DNA of 64,000 nucleotides from Pleurodeles waltl (GCF_031143425.1 NC_090437.1:1180020863-1180084862), one strand, 5' to 3'. Counted from the first letter of the stretch, positions 1-9,890 are shown. Made by a program: numbers and translations. Notes: generated by a model from the letters alone, not told the origin.

Positions 1-1
1 C

Positions 2-778
2 CGCTCACCTGCACTCACAACCCCCACTCCCATTTGCACGTCCCCTGTGTCCTCTCCCAGTGTGTCTGTGATGCCCCCTCCCAAAGTACACAAACGCGGG
101 CACCCACACACCCAACATCCATCCACCTCACGACAGCCTCCAGTACCTGCACCTGCACCCAAAACACCTAAAGTGACACCTCCTACAACCACCTCCTCTT
201 CCTCCACTCCCAGACCCCCTCCAGCTACCCATCCCAGTGTTCGTCATAAACTCTCCCACAGCAACGTTGACCTCTTTGCCCCCATCCCCACCCCTCCAAT
301 TCATAAGTCCCGTAGTAGCACCTCAGCCAAAAAGACTCCAGTACCAGTGGTGCGTGTTACAGGTGTGTGGAGTGCACCGGCCACCAGTGCAGGCAGTGTG
401 ACACGGAGCCAAAGCACTGCCAGTCCACCCCCTGTAAAGCATCTCAAGTTGGAAAGTGGCCGACGGGACAGGGTGAAGACTCCGGGCGGCAAAACTGCTC
501 ACAAGGGTTCCAGGGGGATTGCAGAGTCAGCTGTGACTCCTCCAAAGGTGGTGAAGGGCCAGAGGAAGTCTGCACAGTCTGGAGAGAGCAGCACGGTGGA
601 GAAGGGCGCCATCCTCCCCGACGGCTGGGACGCCACCGCCAGCACCGTTGTCACTGGTCAGGAGACCACCGCCAGAGTCATTGCCCAGGAGGGCACGAGT
701 ATCGTCACTGGTCAGGAGACCACCGCCGGAGTCAGTGCCCAGGAGGGCCCTGGCTGCCACAGCCCCGCTGAAAAATGA
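2..778 (+). CDS. C-terminal tail of Harbinger accessory SANT protein A (partial)
   Basis: The frame is open from the first bases of the window to a TGA at 776-778, so this is the 3' part of a longer gene. It encodes about 258 residues rich in Pro, Ser and Thr (runs such as PPPATHPSV) and ends in repeats of the type TGQETTA. The same residue patterns (TPPKV, KGQ+KS, SSTxEK) occur in the minus-strand tail of gene A in the complete element at 9926-11668, where the frame is broken. It is probably the disordered tail of the SANT/trihelix protein encoded opposite the transposase. The DNA-binding part would lie left of the window. Function of the tail is unknown. Confidence 0.6.
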   Translation, partial: RSPALTTPTPICTSPVSSPSVSVMPPPKVHKRGHPHTQHPSTSRQPPVPAPAPKTPKVTPPTTTSSSSTPRPPPATHPSVRHKLSHSNVDLFAPIPTPPIHKSRSSTSAKKTPVPVVRVTGVWSAPATSAGSVTRSQSTASPPPVKHLKLESGRRDRVKTPGGKTAHKGSRGIAESAVTPPKVVKGQRKSAQSGESSTVEKGAILPDGWDATASTVVTGQETTARVIAQEGTSIVTGQETTAGVSAQEGPGCHSPAEK

Positions 779-786
779 GGGACCAT

Positions 787-1075
787 CATGCCACACACCA
801 ATGCACAGGTCAGAGACCACCATGGCAAAGCACCACTGAACAAGGGAATCACCGCCATGGTGAAGACTGCTGAACAGGGCTCAGCACCGCTGAACAGGGC
901 AGAGAACCGCTGAACAGATCAAAGACCGCCATGGCAAAGCCCCGCGGAACAAGGGAATCACCGCCATGGTGAAGACCGCTGAACAGGGCACAGCACCGCT
1001 GAACAGAGCAGAGAACCGCTGAACAGATCAGAGACAGCAATGGCAAAGCCCCGCTGAACAAGGAAACACCGCCAC
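787..1075 (+). repeat. 109-bp minisatellite in Harbinger copy I
   Basis: Segments starting CAAGGGAATCACCGCC recur at 841 and 950, and a degenerate copy starts at 1059, giving a 109-bp period over about 2.5 copies. Each unit holds several CCGCTGAACAG-like sub-repeats. It is the counterpart, in opposite orientation, of the 87-bp array at 9643 in the complete element. Confidence 0.75.
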
Positions 1076-1193
1076 ATCAAGCATCGTTATCCCATGTACA
1101 GCTGGGACTGTGACGGTACAGGAACCGTCACGGGGAGCTAAATGCAGTGTGGGCACCATTCCCCCTCCAGAACCAGTGGAGACTGTTATCCAC

Positions 1194-1555
1194 TTGAGAG
1201 ACTGTGGCTTTGCACTCCCCAGGATTGTTCAGTGGGCAAACCACCGACTGTAGAGATTTGAGAGACTGTGGCTTTGCACTCCCCAGGATTGTTCAGTGGG
1301 CAAACCAACCACTGTAGAGACTTGAGAGACTGTGGCTTTACACTCCCCAGGATTGTTCAGTGGGCAAACCAACCACTGTAGAGACTTGAGAGACTGTGGC
1401 TTTGCAACCCCCAGGATTGTTCAGTGGGCAAACCAACCACTGTAGAGACTTGAGAGACTGTGGCTTTGCACTCCCCAGGATTGTTCAGTTGGCAAACCAC
1501 CCACTGTAGAGACTTGAGAGACTGTGGCGTTGCACTTCCTAGGATATATCAATGG
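1194..1555 (+). repeat. 64-bp minisatellite in Harbinger copy I
   Basis: Units starting TTGAGAGACTGTGGC begin at 1194, 1258, 1322, 1386, 1450 and 1514, an exact 64-bp period with the last unit degenerate. Reverse-complemented, it is the same unit as the array at 8835-9325, so both elements carry this minisatellite inside the transposase intron. Confidence 0.92.
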
Positions 1556-2020
1556 GCATGGAGCCCCGTCGTGGATCTGGCGTGGTGCTGTAATCCGGCT
1601 GAGGTGCCCCCTCTTCCCTTCCCCCTGAGGTGCCTGTTGTATTTCAATCTGATGCCCCAGCAGTGTTCTCTCCGTTTGTGGACAGGTATCTATTGTGAGA
1701 CTCGCCCATGCATTTTTGGACCAGTGGTGCACGGACATTGATATTTGCATACCTGCACTGCTTCTCGTAATGTATATACTTCTGAATGTGTATATATATA
1801 TCTGTATATATTTGGTAACTGTATTTTGATACATTACAATTTTTCGACTGATTTCCTTTGGTCTTTGCATTCTTCCGGGGGGGTTGTGGGTTGTTACTGT
1901 GATGTTTTGACATGCATAGCTGTGTGTGTTATAATGTGCGAGGGTGGGGGTGGGGGTGTTGCGTGTGTGTGTCCCTGACTTTTGCCTCCCCCCTCCCCTA
2001 TGTCGTAGGTGCATACTCAC

Positions 2021-2103
2021 CGTTGTCTTCGCCGCCGCCGTTGCTGGTGTTCATAAATGAGCAGGAAGACAAGGGCAGGTAGGATTTGTAATTCCGGCTC
2101 CAT
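2021..2103 (-). CDS. Harbinger transposase exon 1 (copy I)
   Basis: The minus strand has an ATG at 2103 and 27 complete codons before a GTGAGT splice donor (GT at 2020-2019). The 83-nt exon encodes MEPELQILPALVFLL followed by a basic stretch of mostly arginines. The complete element at 8270-8352 has an exon of the same length, same start and same donor phase. Of the codons that differ between the two, about eight are synonymous (for example CTC/TTA, CCA/CCT, CTA/CTT) and about six change the residue, mostly in the basic C-terminal part, which suggests past purifying selection. The main transposase exon would be left of the window. Confidence 0.72.
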
Positions 2104-2374
2104 GGTGTCCTCCTACCTCGTGGAGTGTGTTAAGGTGAGCGTTTTCCCATTGCAAAAGCTGTTTCTGCCGTGTTTTTATCCACGGTGAATCCGCCCCGGA
2201 AAAGGTGGCGGATTGGCGGTTTGTGATACTGTGGGCGGTACATTGTCTTCCGCCTGTCTGTTGGCGGTGACCGCCGCGCTGCTTGTCTGTACCGCCATGG
2301 CGGTCGGAGTGTTAAAGTGGCTGTCTATGTTGGCGGTTTCCGCCACGGTCATGATTCCCTTTTTTTGTCCGCAC

Positions 2375-2409
2375 CTTTAACACCGTCCGCCAGGGTTGTA
2401 ATGACCCCC
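2375..2409. repeat. Terminal inverted repeat of Harbinger copy I
   Basis: Reverse complement begins GGGGGTCATTACAACCCTGG and continues with GGCGG motifs. It matches 7941-7975 apart from one base. TTA follows directly at 2410. Confidence 0.9.
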
Positions 2410-2412
2410 TTA

Positions 2413-3359
2413 GTTTAAGGAATAGCATCTCACTCCTTTGGCTTTGCAATGTCAAACAGCAATTTGTATTGATAGGAATGAGCAGTTATTGGGGCAATCC
2501 ATCATTATTAAATAATAATAATAATAATATAAAGGTGATGGTGAAAGAGAACTATTGGACTTAAATTACAAACTCCTATCCTCAAAATACCAAGGTGGGA
2601 GGGTGGGTTTGAAAATGTCCTGTTTTTCAAATCCTCCCCTAAGACAGAAACATACATGGACACCCACATATCACCTCTAGCAAGCACCTGACTCTTGAAA
2701 CTGACGGCAGGTACATTAATTGTGAACAAGATCACCCACAAGTGAAATTCTAGCCTCCCTAAACCTCAAAACTGTTTTTTTTTGTAATTGCACAACAGGA
2801 GATGTAGAGCAGGTTTCATTTTTGTGCCCGGCCTACAATAAAGCTTGGAGGTCATGGCTTAGACCAATTTGTGTTACTCTGGTGTGAAACATTACAAAGA
2901 AGCCTATAGGATCATAAAGGAAGACTGTGACTGCTTGATAGGGTTAGGCCTAGGTAGCTACCTGGAAGCAATTTGGTGAATATGAAAATCATTGGGTCTG
3001 TCACTTTAGCACTTTACAGTACTCTATAGTACTATTGAACTGTATTTGCCAAAAACATATTAAAGTATTGATTTTAATGTTTTTTTTGATACTCTGGAGG
3101 CAAGATAGGAGGGCCATAATACAGAGAAGCTTGCAGCCACTCTAGCATTTTATAGTATCAACTATACAGTATTTTCCTAAAAGAATAACTATGACTATCG
3201 AAAAATATTATGTTGAATTTACAAATCTGTTTTTAGACTTTTTAACTGGTCTTAAAAAATGTCTCAACCAAAATTTAGATGTACTATATCTTGTGTAACT
3301 GCTCTTAAGTGAGTTTTTATAATTGTGCTTTTATGTGTTTTACTGGTTATGCCCGAAAC
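2413..3359. other. No gene or recognised repeat
   Basis: AT-rich sequence with a short TAA microsatellite near 2508-2530. Short open frames here have no coding character. I see nothing else. Confidence 0.6.
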
Positions 3360-4075
3360 AAACATTGATTGACTGGCTCTCAGAGGACTGCCTGCTGCTG
3401 TGACCTGTTGTTAACTCTGCCAGACTGCTGCTGTACCTGGAAGGACTGCATTGCTGCCTGGGGGCTGCCTTGAACCCTCAGAGGCCAGCCCTTCTGTTGA
3501 GCCCTGCATCCACAACTGGACCTAGGACTATCTGAAGTGACTCCAAGAGCTAGTTTACAGCCCTCCTGTTCAGAGCCTCAGGGACATAACAGGCTTTGCC
3601 ATCTTGAACCCACACCTGGACCGAGCGTGAGTGAGTTCTGAAACCACGAGTGGTCTGCATGCCCTCGTGAACCATTGATTGTGGTGCTAAAAATACAAGA
3701 TGTCCGTGATTTGTGCTTTTATCTTTCAGGCACTATTTGGAACCTTAACATTTTAAAAATCATAACACAGGTTTTACTGAGTGAATTGTTTTCATCTTGG
3801 TGTCAAATAATTTACTAAAACTTTCTCTATTTTTCTAAGTTGGTTTGGGATGTTTGCTTGTGTTGTGGCTTCACTTTATTACGGTGTGTGTGCTGCATAA
3901 ATACTTTAGACATTGCCTTTAAGGAAAGCCTGACTGTTTTTGTGCCAAGATACCCAGGGTTAAGCACAAGGTAATTTAGTGACTTTTTGTGGTTCAACCT
4001 GCAAGGGATTTGTGGCTGTTGCTTGACTAAAGCTCACATTCTACATTTATCCAACAGCCCAATTTCTCAGAAGAG
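3360..4075 (+). repeat. Family X LTR-like repeat, 3' part (copy 0)
   Basis: This stretch follows the same order of phrases as the 3' halves of the repeats ending near 47795, 51745 and 56275: CTGCTG-rich part, a TTTACACATTGCC-like segment, AAGCCTGACTG, then CACCCTGACAAGG-like text. It is about 70-80% similar by eye. The family looks like a long LTR, since complete ends resemble TGTTAGA...TCTAACA, but no internal coding region is linked to it here. Confidence 0.5.
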
Positions 4076-4179
4076 GAAAGAACACCTGTGAATACCAACC
4101 TCCCTGCAATGAAGACCCAGGAGAAGATGGATTTCTGGGGGAATTTTAAAGAAGGGTTTGTCCAGCTGTGGTAGGCTCT

Positions 4180-4525
4180 CTTCACGATGCCTACAAGGAA
4201 GCCAGAGAGGGAGATCATTTTGTCACTTTCTCCAACCGAGTGCATATCGCGATCCTCCCCAAATCTCAGAAATGGCCACTCAACTGCAGCAGGCTACCTC
4301 CCTATTTCACTACTGAACATGGACATGAAAATTCTGGTTTTGATCCACCTGACTCAAACAGGTGACCGCCACCTTAATCCATAGTTACCAAGTGGGTTTT
4401 ATGCCCTGCAGGATGTCCCATAACTACCGCCACACTCAGTCCCATCTGCTATGGTTATCGGAGTACTCCCTGAAGAAGAAGCTTGCCCTCTCAATAGATG
4501 CCAGAAAGGCATTTGGCTAGATCAA
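4180..4525 (+). pseudogene. L1-like LINE reverse transcriptase fragment (N-terminal RT part)
   Basis: Across frameshifts the translation shows the L1/Tx1 ORF2 pattern: ILPKSQK, then PISLLNMDMKIL, then a YQVGFMPCR segment, then LALSIDARKAFG. These correspond to the fingers and palm motifs preceding the catalytic YxDD. The frame changes between 4260 and 4300 and there is a stop in place of the residue following the DARKAFG motif, so it is dead. The element is interrupted here by other repeats and resumes near 6660. Confidence 0.72.
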
Positions 4526-4528
4526 ATA

Positions 4529-4800
4529 TCCCCTGCACTGCCCACTATCATGACATGATAGTGGACAGTGCAGGGGCTCCCTGTGGCCCCCAGCACTGGC
4601 TTTACAGCCACGGCTGGCCAAGACTTTGACCGCTACTACCCCACCGGGATCTGTGATCCCAGCGGAGGTGCAATCTCCTGGTGTTCGACCACCAGGATCA
4701 TAATCTAGCAGTCAAACCATCAGGAGTGTGTCAGTCTGACCACTACCACGAGTTTGGCAGTCTATGGACTACCAAACTTGTAATGGAGTCCTTTATCTAT
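4529..4800. mobile_element. Degenerate Harbinger-like miniature element
   Basis: Begins with a hairpin (4532-4579) in which CCCCTGCACTG and CCACTATCATG pair with a nearby inverted copy. It continues with decayed GCGGT/ACCGC-type inverted pairs such as CTCCTGGTG...CACCAGGA and GAGTTTGGCAGTC...GACTACCAAACTTG, and ends near GTAATGGAGTCC, a decayed GGGGGTCATTAC-type end. No clear target duplication. Confidence 0.45.
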
Positions 4801-4805
4801 AAGGA

Positions 4806-6605
4806 TGTTAGACCTCTCAGCCTTAGGATGGCCTTCCCCCAGGCTTTTTGTTTTACTCCTCCAATTTTACTGATCTTGTTTTTGTTGGCTTTAGATCTCT
4901 GTGCACTTTACCTCTTTTAACCAGTGCTAAAGTGCTTCTGCTCACTCCCCTAAAACATGTTTAAAGCAGCTTACACCTAACTGGCACATTTCATGTACTT
5001 GTAATTTTCTAGTAAAGTGGTACTATGGGGGTCATTCCGACCCCGGCGGTCAAGGACCGCCGGGGCCGGGGTCGGCGGGAGCACCGCCCACAGGCTGGCG
5101 GTGCCCCGCAGGGCATTCTGACCGCGGCGGTTTGGCCGCGGTCAGAACAGGTTTCCCGCCGGTTTTCCGCTGCCCTGCTGAATCCTCCATGGCGGCGCAG
5201 CTTGCTGCGCCGCCATGGGGATTCCCACACCCCATACCGCCATCCTGTTCCTGGCGGTTCGCCCGCCAGGAACAGGATGGCGGTATGGGGTGTCGTGGGG
5301 CCCCCATAAGAGGGCCCCACAATGAATTTCAGTGTCTGCTAAGCAGACTCTGAAATTCGCGACGGGTGCAACTGCACCCGTCGCACCTTCCCACTCCGCC
5401 GGCTCCATTCGGAGCCGGCTTCCTTGTGGGAAGGGGTTTCCCGCTGGGCTGTCGGGCGGCCTTCTGGCGGTCGCCCGCCAGCCCAGCGGGAAACACAGAA
5501 TCACTGCGGCGGTCTTCAGACCGCGGAGCGGTGTTCTGTCGGGGGAACTCTGGCGGGCGGCCTCCGCCGCCCGCCAGAGTTAGAATGACCCCCTATATGT
5601 ACCCAGGGCCTATATATTAACTACTACTATTGGACCTGCAGCAATGATTGTGCTACCCACTTAAGTAGCCTCTTTTAAACAAGTCTCAGCCTGTGTGTGC
5701 AGTTTACATTTTAACCTGGCAAAATAAACATTTTTCTAGCTCTAAACTTTCCTTTGTAATACATATGTCACCCTGACGGTTGGTCACTAAACAACCCAGA
5801 GTGCTTAGTCTAGTGTACTCAAAACGGTGGGCACACACTTTTATGTTGTACATGTCCTGGTAGTGAATAACTCTTAAATTATTTTTCTCTACTGCAATAC
5901 TTAATTGTCCAGTAGAATAACATTGAGTTGCCATATTACATTTAATAAGTGCTAACTTTGAATTAGGAGCAAGAGAAATGTTGAGTTTGGTGTCTAAAGA
6001 ATTGCAATTTAACATACTTGTAAATGATAAAGTCAGATTTTAAGTCACAATTCTGAAAAAGCCACTTTTAGAAAGATGCATTTTCTTGTCCTAACCAGTT
6101 GGTGCCTACAGCCTGTATCCTGGGTCACATTACTAGATGTAGCTGATAGCTGGTCTTTGTGCATGACTCCCAGACAGTGAGACAAAGGGGAATAGGTACT
6201 GGCAAGATGGGCCATCTCAGACTTGATCGGAGGGTGGAGCTGTCACCTACCACACTTGCACATCACAAAGCCGCTCACAGAACACAAAGGATATGAGACT
6301 AGTCTTTTGTGCCCCTAGACAAATGGAATGCAGGTCAGGGAGGGAGGAAACTTCAGAACCTTCTTCTAATTTAAAGCAAGCATTAAGTGTAAATATTGGA
6401 CCCTCAGACCCAACTATTGAATACACCTCTGTACCTGTGGATACTACAGTAGGACTTCTGTGCTGTGCTGCTCTGCTTTCAAAAGGATTGCCAAACTGCT
6501 GCCCTGCTGCTCTGTTGCCCTGCTGCCCTGTTTGCTGAGAAGGATGATTGGACCTGCTCCCTTTATCCTTGAATAGCATTTCACACCCTTCAACCAGTAC
6601 CAAAA
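4806..6605 (+). repeat. Family X LTR-like repeat, copy A, interrupted by a hairpin MITE
   Basis: Starts TGTTAGACC and runs parallel to copy B (49717-51745): CAGCCTTAGGATGG, CCCAGGGCCT, CACTTAAGTAGCC, AACCTGGCAA+ATAAAC, then the CTGCTGCCCTG-rich part and TTGCTGAGAAGGA. The end near CCTTCAACCAGTACC corresponds to the 3' end of other copies, with an internal deletion after 6560. It sits inside the L1-like LINE and carries the 5027-5593 element. Confidence 0.62.
5027..5593. mobile_element. 567-bp non-autonomous Harbinger-type element built of consecutive hairpins
   Basis: Ends are GGGGGTCATTC at the left and GAATGACCCCC at the right, sharing the GGGGGTCATT core with the Harbinger termini here. 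TAT flanks both sides (5024-5026, 5594-5596). Aligning to the uninterrupted family X copy at 49922 (GCACTACATGTCC) shows the empty site, so TAT is a 3-bp target duplication. The interior is a row of perfect or near-perfect inverted repeats: 5041-5065, 5116-5147, 5187-5218 (15-bp stem, 2-nt loop), 5227-5293 (31-bp perfect stem, 5-nt loop), 5324-5358, 5359-5384, nested arms around 5387-5440 and 5440-5500, and 5546-5581 (16-bp stem, 4-nt loop). It has no coding capacity; open frames in it are GC artefacts. Confidence 0.88.
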
Positions 6606-6654
6606 TGTCCAATAAAGGGCAAATGGCTCTATGAGACAATCACGGTACAAGTCA

Positions 6655-7887
6655 AGTCTAGAGGACTTCTTTCGGAGTTGGATTTATTTTGAACTCCATT
6701 GCGATCAAGTGGGGGGCATGCCGCCCCCGCTGTTCCTAATTTTCCTGGAGCCCCTGGTGACTCCCATACAGCAAAACCCATACATTGTGGGCATTCCTAC
6801 TCCTACGGGCATCTCCAAAATCATGATATATGCCAATAATATATTACTCACCCTTATGGACCTCCCCCTGTCCCTACTGACCCTCATGTCTACCATTACA
6901 GAATTCCCAGTGATTGTGGACTAATGGGCCATCTCCTGGATCACCATAAAAGCGACCATAGCTGGCAATATATTTCAGTGGAAAGTAGACCGCTGTAGTA
7001 TTTGGGGGTCTATGTCATTTGAGACCTGGAGAGAATAGTAGAGGACAGTCTAATCTGCTCATTGCTAAAACGAAACTGGACTATGCAAAATAGATGTACC
7101 TGAACCTGTCCCTATGGGGGAGAGTGCAGATGGTTGAAATGGTCATAGTGCCACGCTTCACAACGTCTTCTGGCCTGGGCCTCATTGTTGCGGAGATCTG
7201 TGTTTGAACCACTGAAGGGCACCGCATGGACCGATGTATGAAGAATGGCTCTCCGAGGTGTTTAAGATGGCCGCATAGAAAAGTTCATATGCAGATTGAA
7301 GGACAAGGCCGACATCTTCATGCACATCCGGTAACCCTTTCTGGCTGGAGGGACTCCACATGTTTAGGCCTCTGACAATCGCCAGTAGGGACAATGTGCA
7401 TATGTATTTATCGCCACAAATATGTATGCTTTTAACTGTCCACAAATCAGTGGAAATAACTGGTGGGCTCCTTCAGAGGTTCTCTTAATATAAATGTTGC
7501 TGTAATTATTATTATCCTTGTTGATGGTGCCATTATTGTAGGTGGATACCACCCACTATGTTGTGATTATCTTGGGGAAGCAAAGCTGTTTAGAATTAGT
7601 TCAACCTTTGAAGGGGCTTATCCTTTCTTTTCTTGTCTCTCCTTTTCCCCTCCCTTCTCTTCCCTTTCCACCCCCACCCATTTTCTCTCCCACCGTCCTT
7701 TCTTGTCTTTTACTTTCTAACCTATTACCTGTGCACCTTACAACAACAGTATTACTGGTTTTTTTAACGCACCTCTCTCCTTTCTTCTTACATTTGTAAT
7801 ATCACTTGTGTTATGTTTTTCTTTTTGGCTGGTGGTGTTTATGTTACTGGGATGATGACTCAATAAAGAATTACTTTAAAAAAAACT
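6655..7887 (+). pseudogene. L1-like LINE, RT C-terminal part, ORF2 tail and 3' end
   Basis: Resumes the LINE broken at 4525. The frame at 6631-6924 shows PLFLIFLEPL, then GIPTPTGISKIMIYANN, then LLTLMDLPLSLLTLMSTITEF, which is the L1 palm region. The catalytic Tyr-Ala-Asp-Asp motif has become YANN, losing both aspartates. About 60 residues normally found before this part are missing. Downstream, fragments such as LNLSLWGRVQMVEMVIVPR fit the ORF2 thumb. The element ends in a pyrimidine-rich 3' region, AATAAA near 7861-7866 and a short A-run at about 7877-7885. Confidence 0.68.
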
Positions 7888-7940
7888 GCATGTCAATAGC
7901 TAAACACACGTTCTGAAGATAGATTTCACCTTCTGATTTA

Positions 7941-8269
7941 GGTGGTCATTACAACCCTGGCGGACGGTGTTAAAGTGGCGGTAAGACCGCCAACAGGCCG
8001 GCGGTAAACAAATTGGAATTATGACCGTGGCCGAAACCGCCAGCAAAGACAGCCACTTTAACACTCCGACCGCCACGGCGGTATAAACAAACAGCGCAGC
8101 GATCACCGCCAACAGACAGGCGGAAGACAATGTACCGCCCACAGTATCACAACCTACCAATCCGCCACCTTTTCCGGGGCGGATTTACCGTGGAGAAAAA
8201 CACGGCGGAAACAGCCATTTCAAAGGGAAAATGCTCACCTCTACACACTTCACGAGGAAGGAGGGCACC
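7941..8269 (+). promoter_or_regulatory. Left terminal and subterminal region, presumed transposase promoter
   Basis: Contains the terminal inverted repeat and then many ACCGCC/GGCGGT motifs in both orientations (around 7955-8210), matched by a similar set at the right end (16440-16710). In Harbingers such subterminal repeats are binding sites for the Myb-like partner and transposase; that role is inferred here. The transposase ATG follows at 8270. No clear TATA box. Confidence 0.5.
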
Positions 8270-8352
8270 ATGGAGCCGGAACTCCATATTCTGCCAGCGC
8301 TAGTCTTCCTGCTCCTCTACGAGGATCATCAACGCCGGTGGCGAAGACCACG
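8270..8352 (+). CDS. Harbinger transposase exon 1 (copy II)
   Basis: ATG at 8270 opens MEPELHILPALVFLLLYED, followed by a run of basic residues, up to a GTGAGT donor (GT at 8353-8354). The exon ends two bases into a codon. The acceptor at 13083-13084 supplies the third base and then stays in the transposase frame, so the phases fit exactly. An N-terminal hydrophobic/acidic segment followed by an Arg-rich run is usual for vertebrate Harbinger transposases just before the VYRP segment. The partial copy I keeps the same 83-nt exon with mostly synonymous changes. The implied intron is about 4.7 kb. Confidence 0.78.
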
Positions 8353-8834
8353 GTGAGTACTGCACCTACGACATAGTGGAGGTGGGAGGCAAAAACACAG
8401 GGACACATACATTCAACACCCCAAACCCCACCCCGACCCTCACCCACTACAACACACACCAATGCATATCTATACATTACAGTAACACCCTCCAACCCCA
8501 CCCGGAAGAATGCAAAGACAAAAGGAAATGAGCGAAACCATTGTAATATATCAAAATACAGTAAGCAAATATATACATATATATATATACACAATAAACA
8601 AAATATACACCACGATTAGTAGTGCAGGTATTGCATCATTCATAGTCCGTGGACCACTGGGCCCAAACTGCATGGGCGAGGCCCACACAAGATACCCGAT
8701 CCAAACGGAGAGAACACTGCAGGGGCATCAGATCGAAATACAACAGGCACCCAATGGGGAAGGGATGGGGGGGCACCTCAGCCGGATGATTGCACCAAGG
8801 CAGATCCACGAGGGGGCTCCATGCCCATTGATGT
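8353..8834. other. Transposase intron, 5' part
   Basis: Holds the splice donor, a CA/CCCACCC-rich stretch at 8410-8500 and a short TATATA run near 8576-8592. The counterpart in copy I (about 1556-2020) has the same order. I see no gene. Confidence 0.6.
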
Positions 8835-9325
8835 ATCCTGGGGAGTGCAAAGCCACAGTCTCTAAAGTCTATACAGTGGGTGGGTTGCCCACTGTTCAAT
8901 CCTGGGGAGTGCAAAGCCACAGTCTTACAAGTCTCTACAGTGGGTGGGTTGCCCACTGTACCATCCTGGGGAGTGCAAATCCACAATCTCTCAAGTCTCT
9001 ACAGTGGGTGGGTTGCCCACTGTGCAATTCTGCAGCGTGCAAAGCCACAGTCTCACAAGTCTCTACAGTGGGTGGGTTGCCCACTGTACCATCCTGGGGA
9101 GTGCAAAGCCACAGTCTCTCAAGTCTCTACAGTGGGTGGGTTGCCCACTGCCATATCCTGGGGAGTGCAAAGCCACAATCTCACAAGTCTCTACAGTGGG
9201 TGAGTTGCCCACTGTGCAATCCTGGGGAGTGCAAAGCCACAGTCTCACAAGTCTCAACAGTGGGTGTTTTGCCCATTGTACCATCCTGGGGAGTGCAAAG
9301 CCACAGTCTCTCAAGTGGATGCAGG
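8835..9325 (+). repeat. 64-bp minisatellite, 7.6 copies
   Basis: Units beginning ATCCTGGGGAGTGCAAAGCC start at 8835 and every 64 bp to 9283, the last being cut short at about 9325. Units are 90% or more alike, and alternate units share variants (TCTCTCAAG versus TCTCACAAG), hinting at duplication of two-unit blocks. The long open frames across it arise because a 64-bp period cycles reading frames; they are not taken as genes. Confidence 0.95.
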
Positions 9326-9326
9326 T

Positions 9327-9588
9327 CTCCACTGGTTCTGGAGGGGGACTGGTGCCCAGAGTGCTTCATCCTGTGCAGGACAGACGGAGTGGATGCTGTT
9401 CTCCACTGGTTCTGGAGGGGGTCTGGTGCCCAGAGTGCTTCATCCTGTGCAGGACAGACGGAGTGGATGCTGTTCTCCACTGGTTCTGGAGGGGGACTGG
9501 TGCCCAGAGTGCTTCATCCTGTGCAGGACAGACGGAGTGCATGCATGTCTCCACTGGTTCTGGAGGGGGACTGGTGCCCAGAGTGCAG
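9327..9588 (+). repeat. 74-bp minisatellite, 3.5 copies
   Basis: Units beginning CTCCACTGGTTCTGGAGGGG start at 9327, 9401, 9475 and 9549, an exact 74-bp period. It abuts the 64-bp array. Copy I keeps only a single partial unit near 1150-1190, so copy number differs between elements. Confidence 0.93.
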
Positions 9589-9642
9589 CACACACCCCTT
9601 GACGGTCCCAGTTGCGTCACTGGCCCTGCCGCAAATGGGCTA

Positions 9643-9890
9643 GCGGTGCTTTCCATGGCGGTCTTTGCCCTGTTCAGCGGTCCTTGGCCTGTTCAGCGGT
9701 GCTTGAGTTGCCAGTGTCAGACCTGTTCAGCGGTGCTTTCCATGGCGGTCTTTGCCCTGTTCAGCGGTCCTTGGCCTGTTCAACAGTGCTTGAGTTGCCA
9801 GTGTCAGACCTGTTCAGCAGTGCTTTCCATGGCGGGATTTGCCCTGTTCAACGGTCTTTGCCCTGTTCAGCGGTCCTTGCCAAGGCGGTC
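9643..9890 (+). repeat. 87-bp minisatellite, about 2.8 copies
   Basis: Units beginning GCGGTGCTTTCCATGGCGG start at 9643, 9730 and 9817, period 87 bp, with internal TGTTCAGCGGT sub-repeats. It corresponds to the 109-bp array of copy I in opposite orientation. Confidence 0.88.

Larger units (their letters stand above)
1..2409 (-). mobile_element. PIF/Harbinger transposon copy I, transposase-5' end (partial)
   Basis: This is the transposase-5' end of a Harbinger element that enters from outside the left edge. It ends at 2409 with the inverted terminal sequence GGGGGTCATTACAAC (read from the minus strand), followed by TTA at 2410-2412, the usual Harbinger target trinucleotide. The last ~35 bp match the left terminus of the complete element at 7941 with one difference, in opposite orientation. 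Internal order also matches that element inverted: SANT-gene tail, minisatellites, 83-nt transposase exon, terminal repeat. The other terminus and main transposase exon are not in view. Confidence 0.88.

Noticed and set aside
1421..2020. 199-codon minus-strand frame
   Set aside because: Crosses the 64-bp array and the AT/GT-rich intron region of Harbinger copy I. No domain, and not conserved in copy II.
5009..5620. Several open frames on both strands, up to 120 codons
   Set aside because: GC-rich hairpin element lacks stops on both strands because of its palindromes. No coding signature.
8835..9588. Regularly spaced repeats resembling a CRISPR array
   Set aside because: Units are directly contiguous without unique spacers, and the context is a vertebrate transposon.
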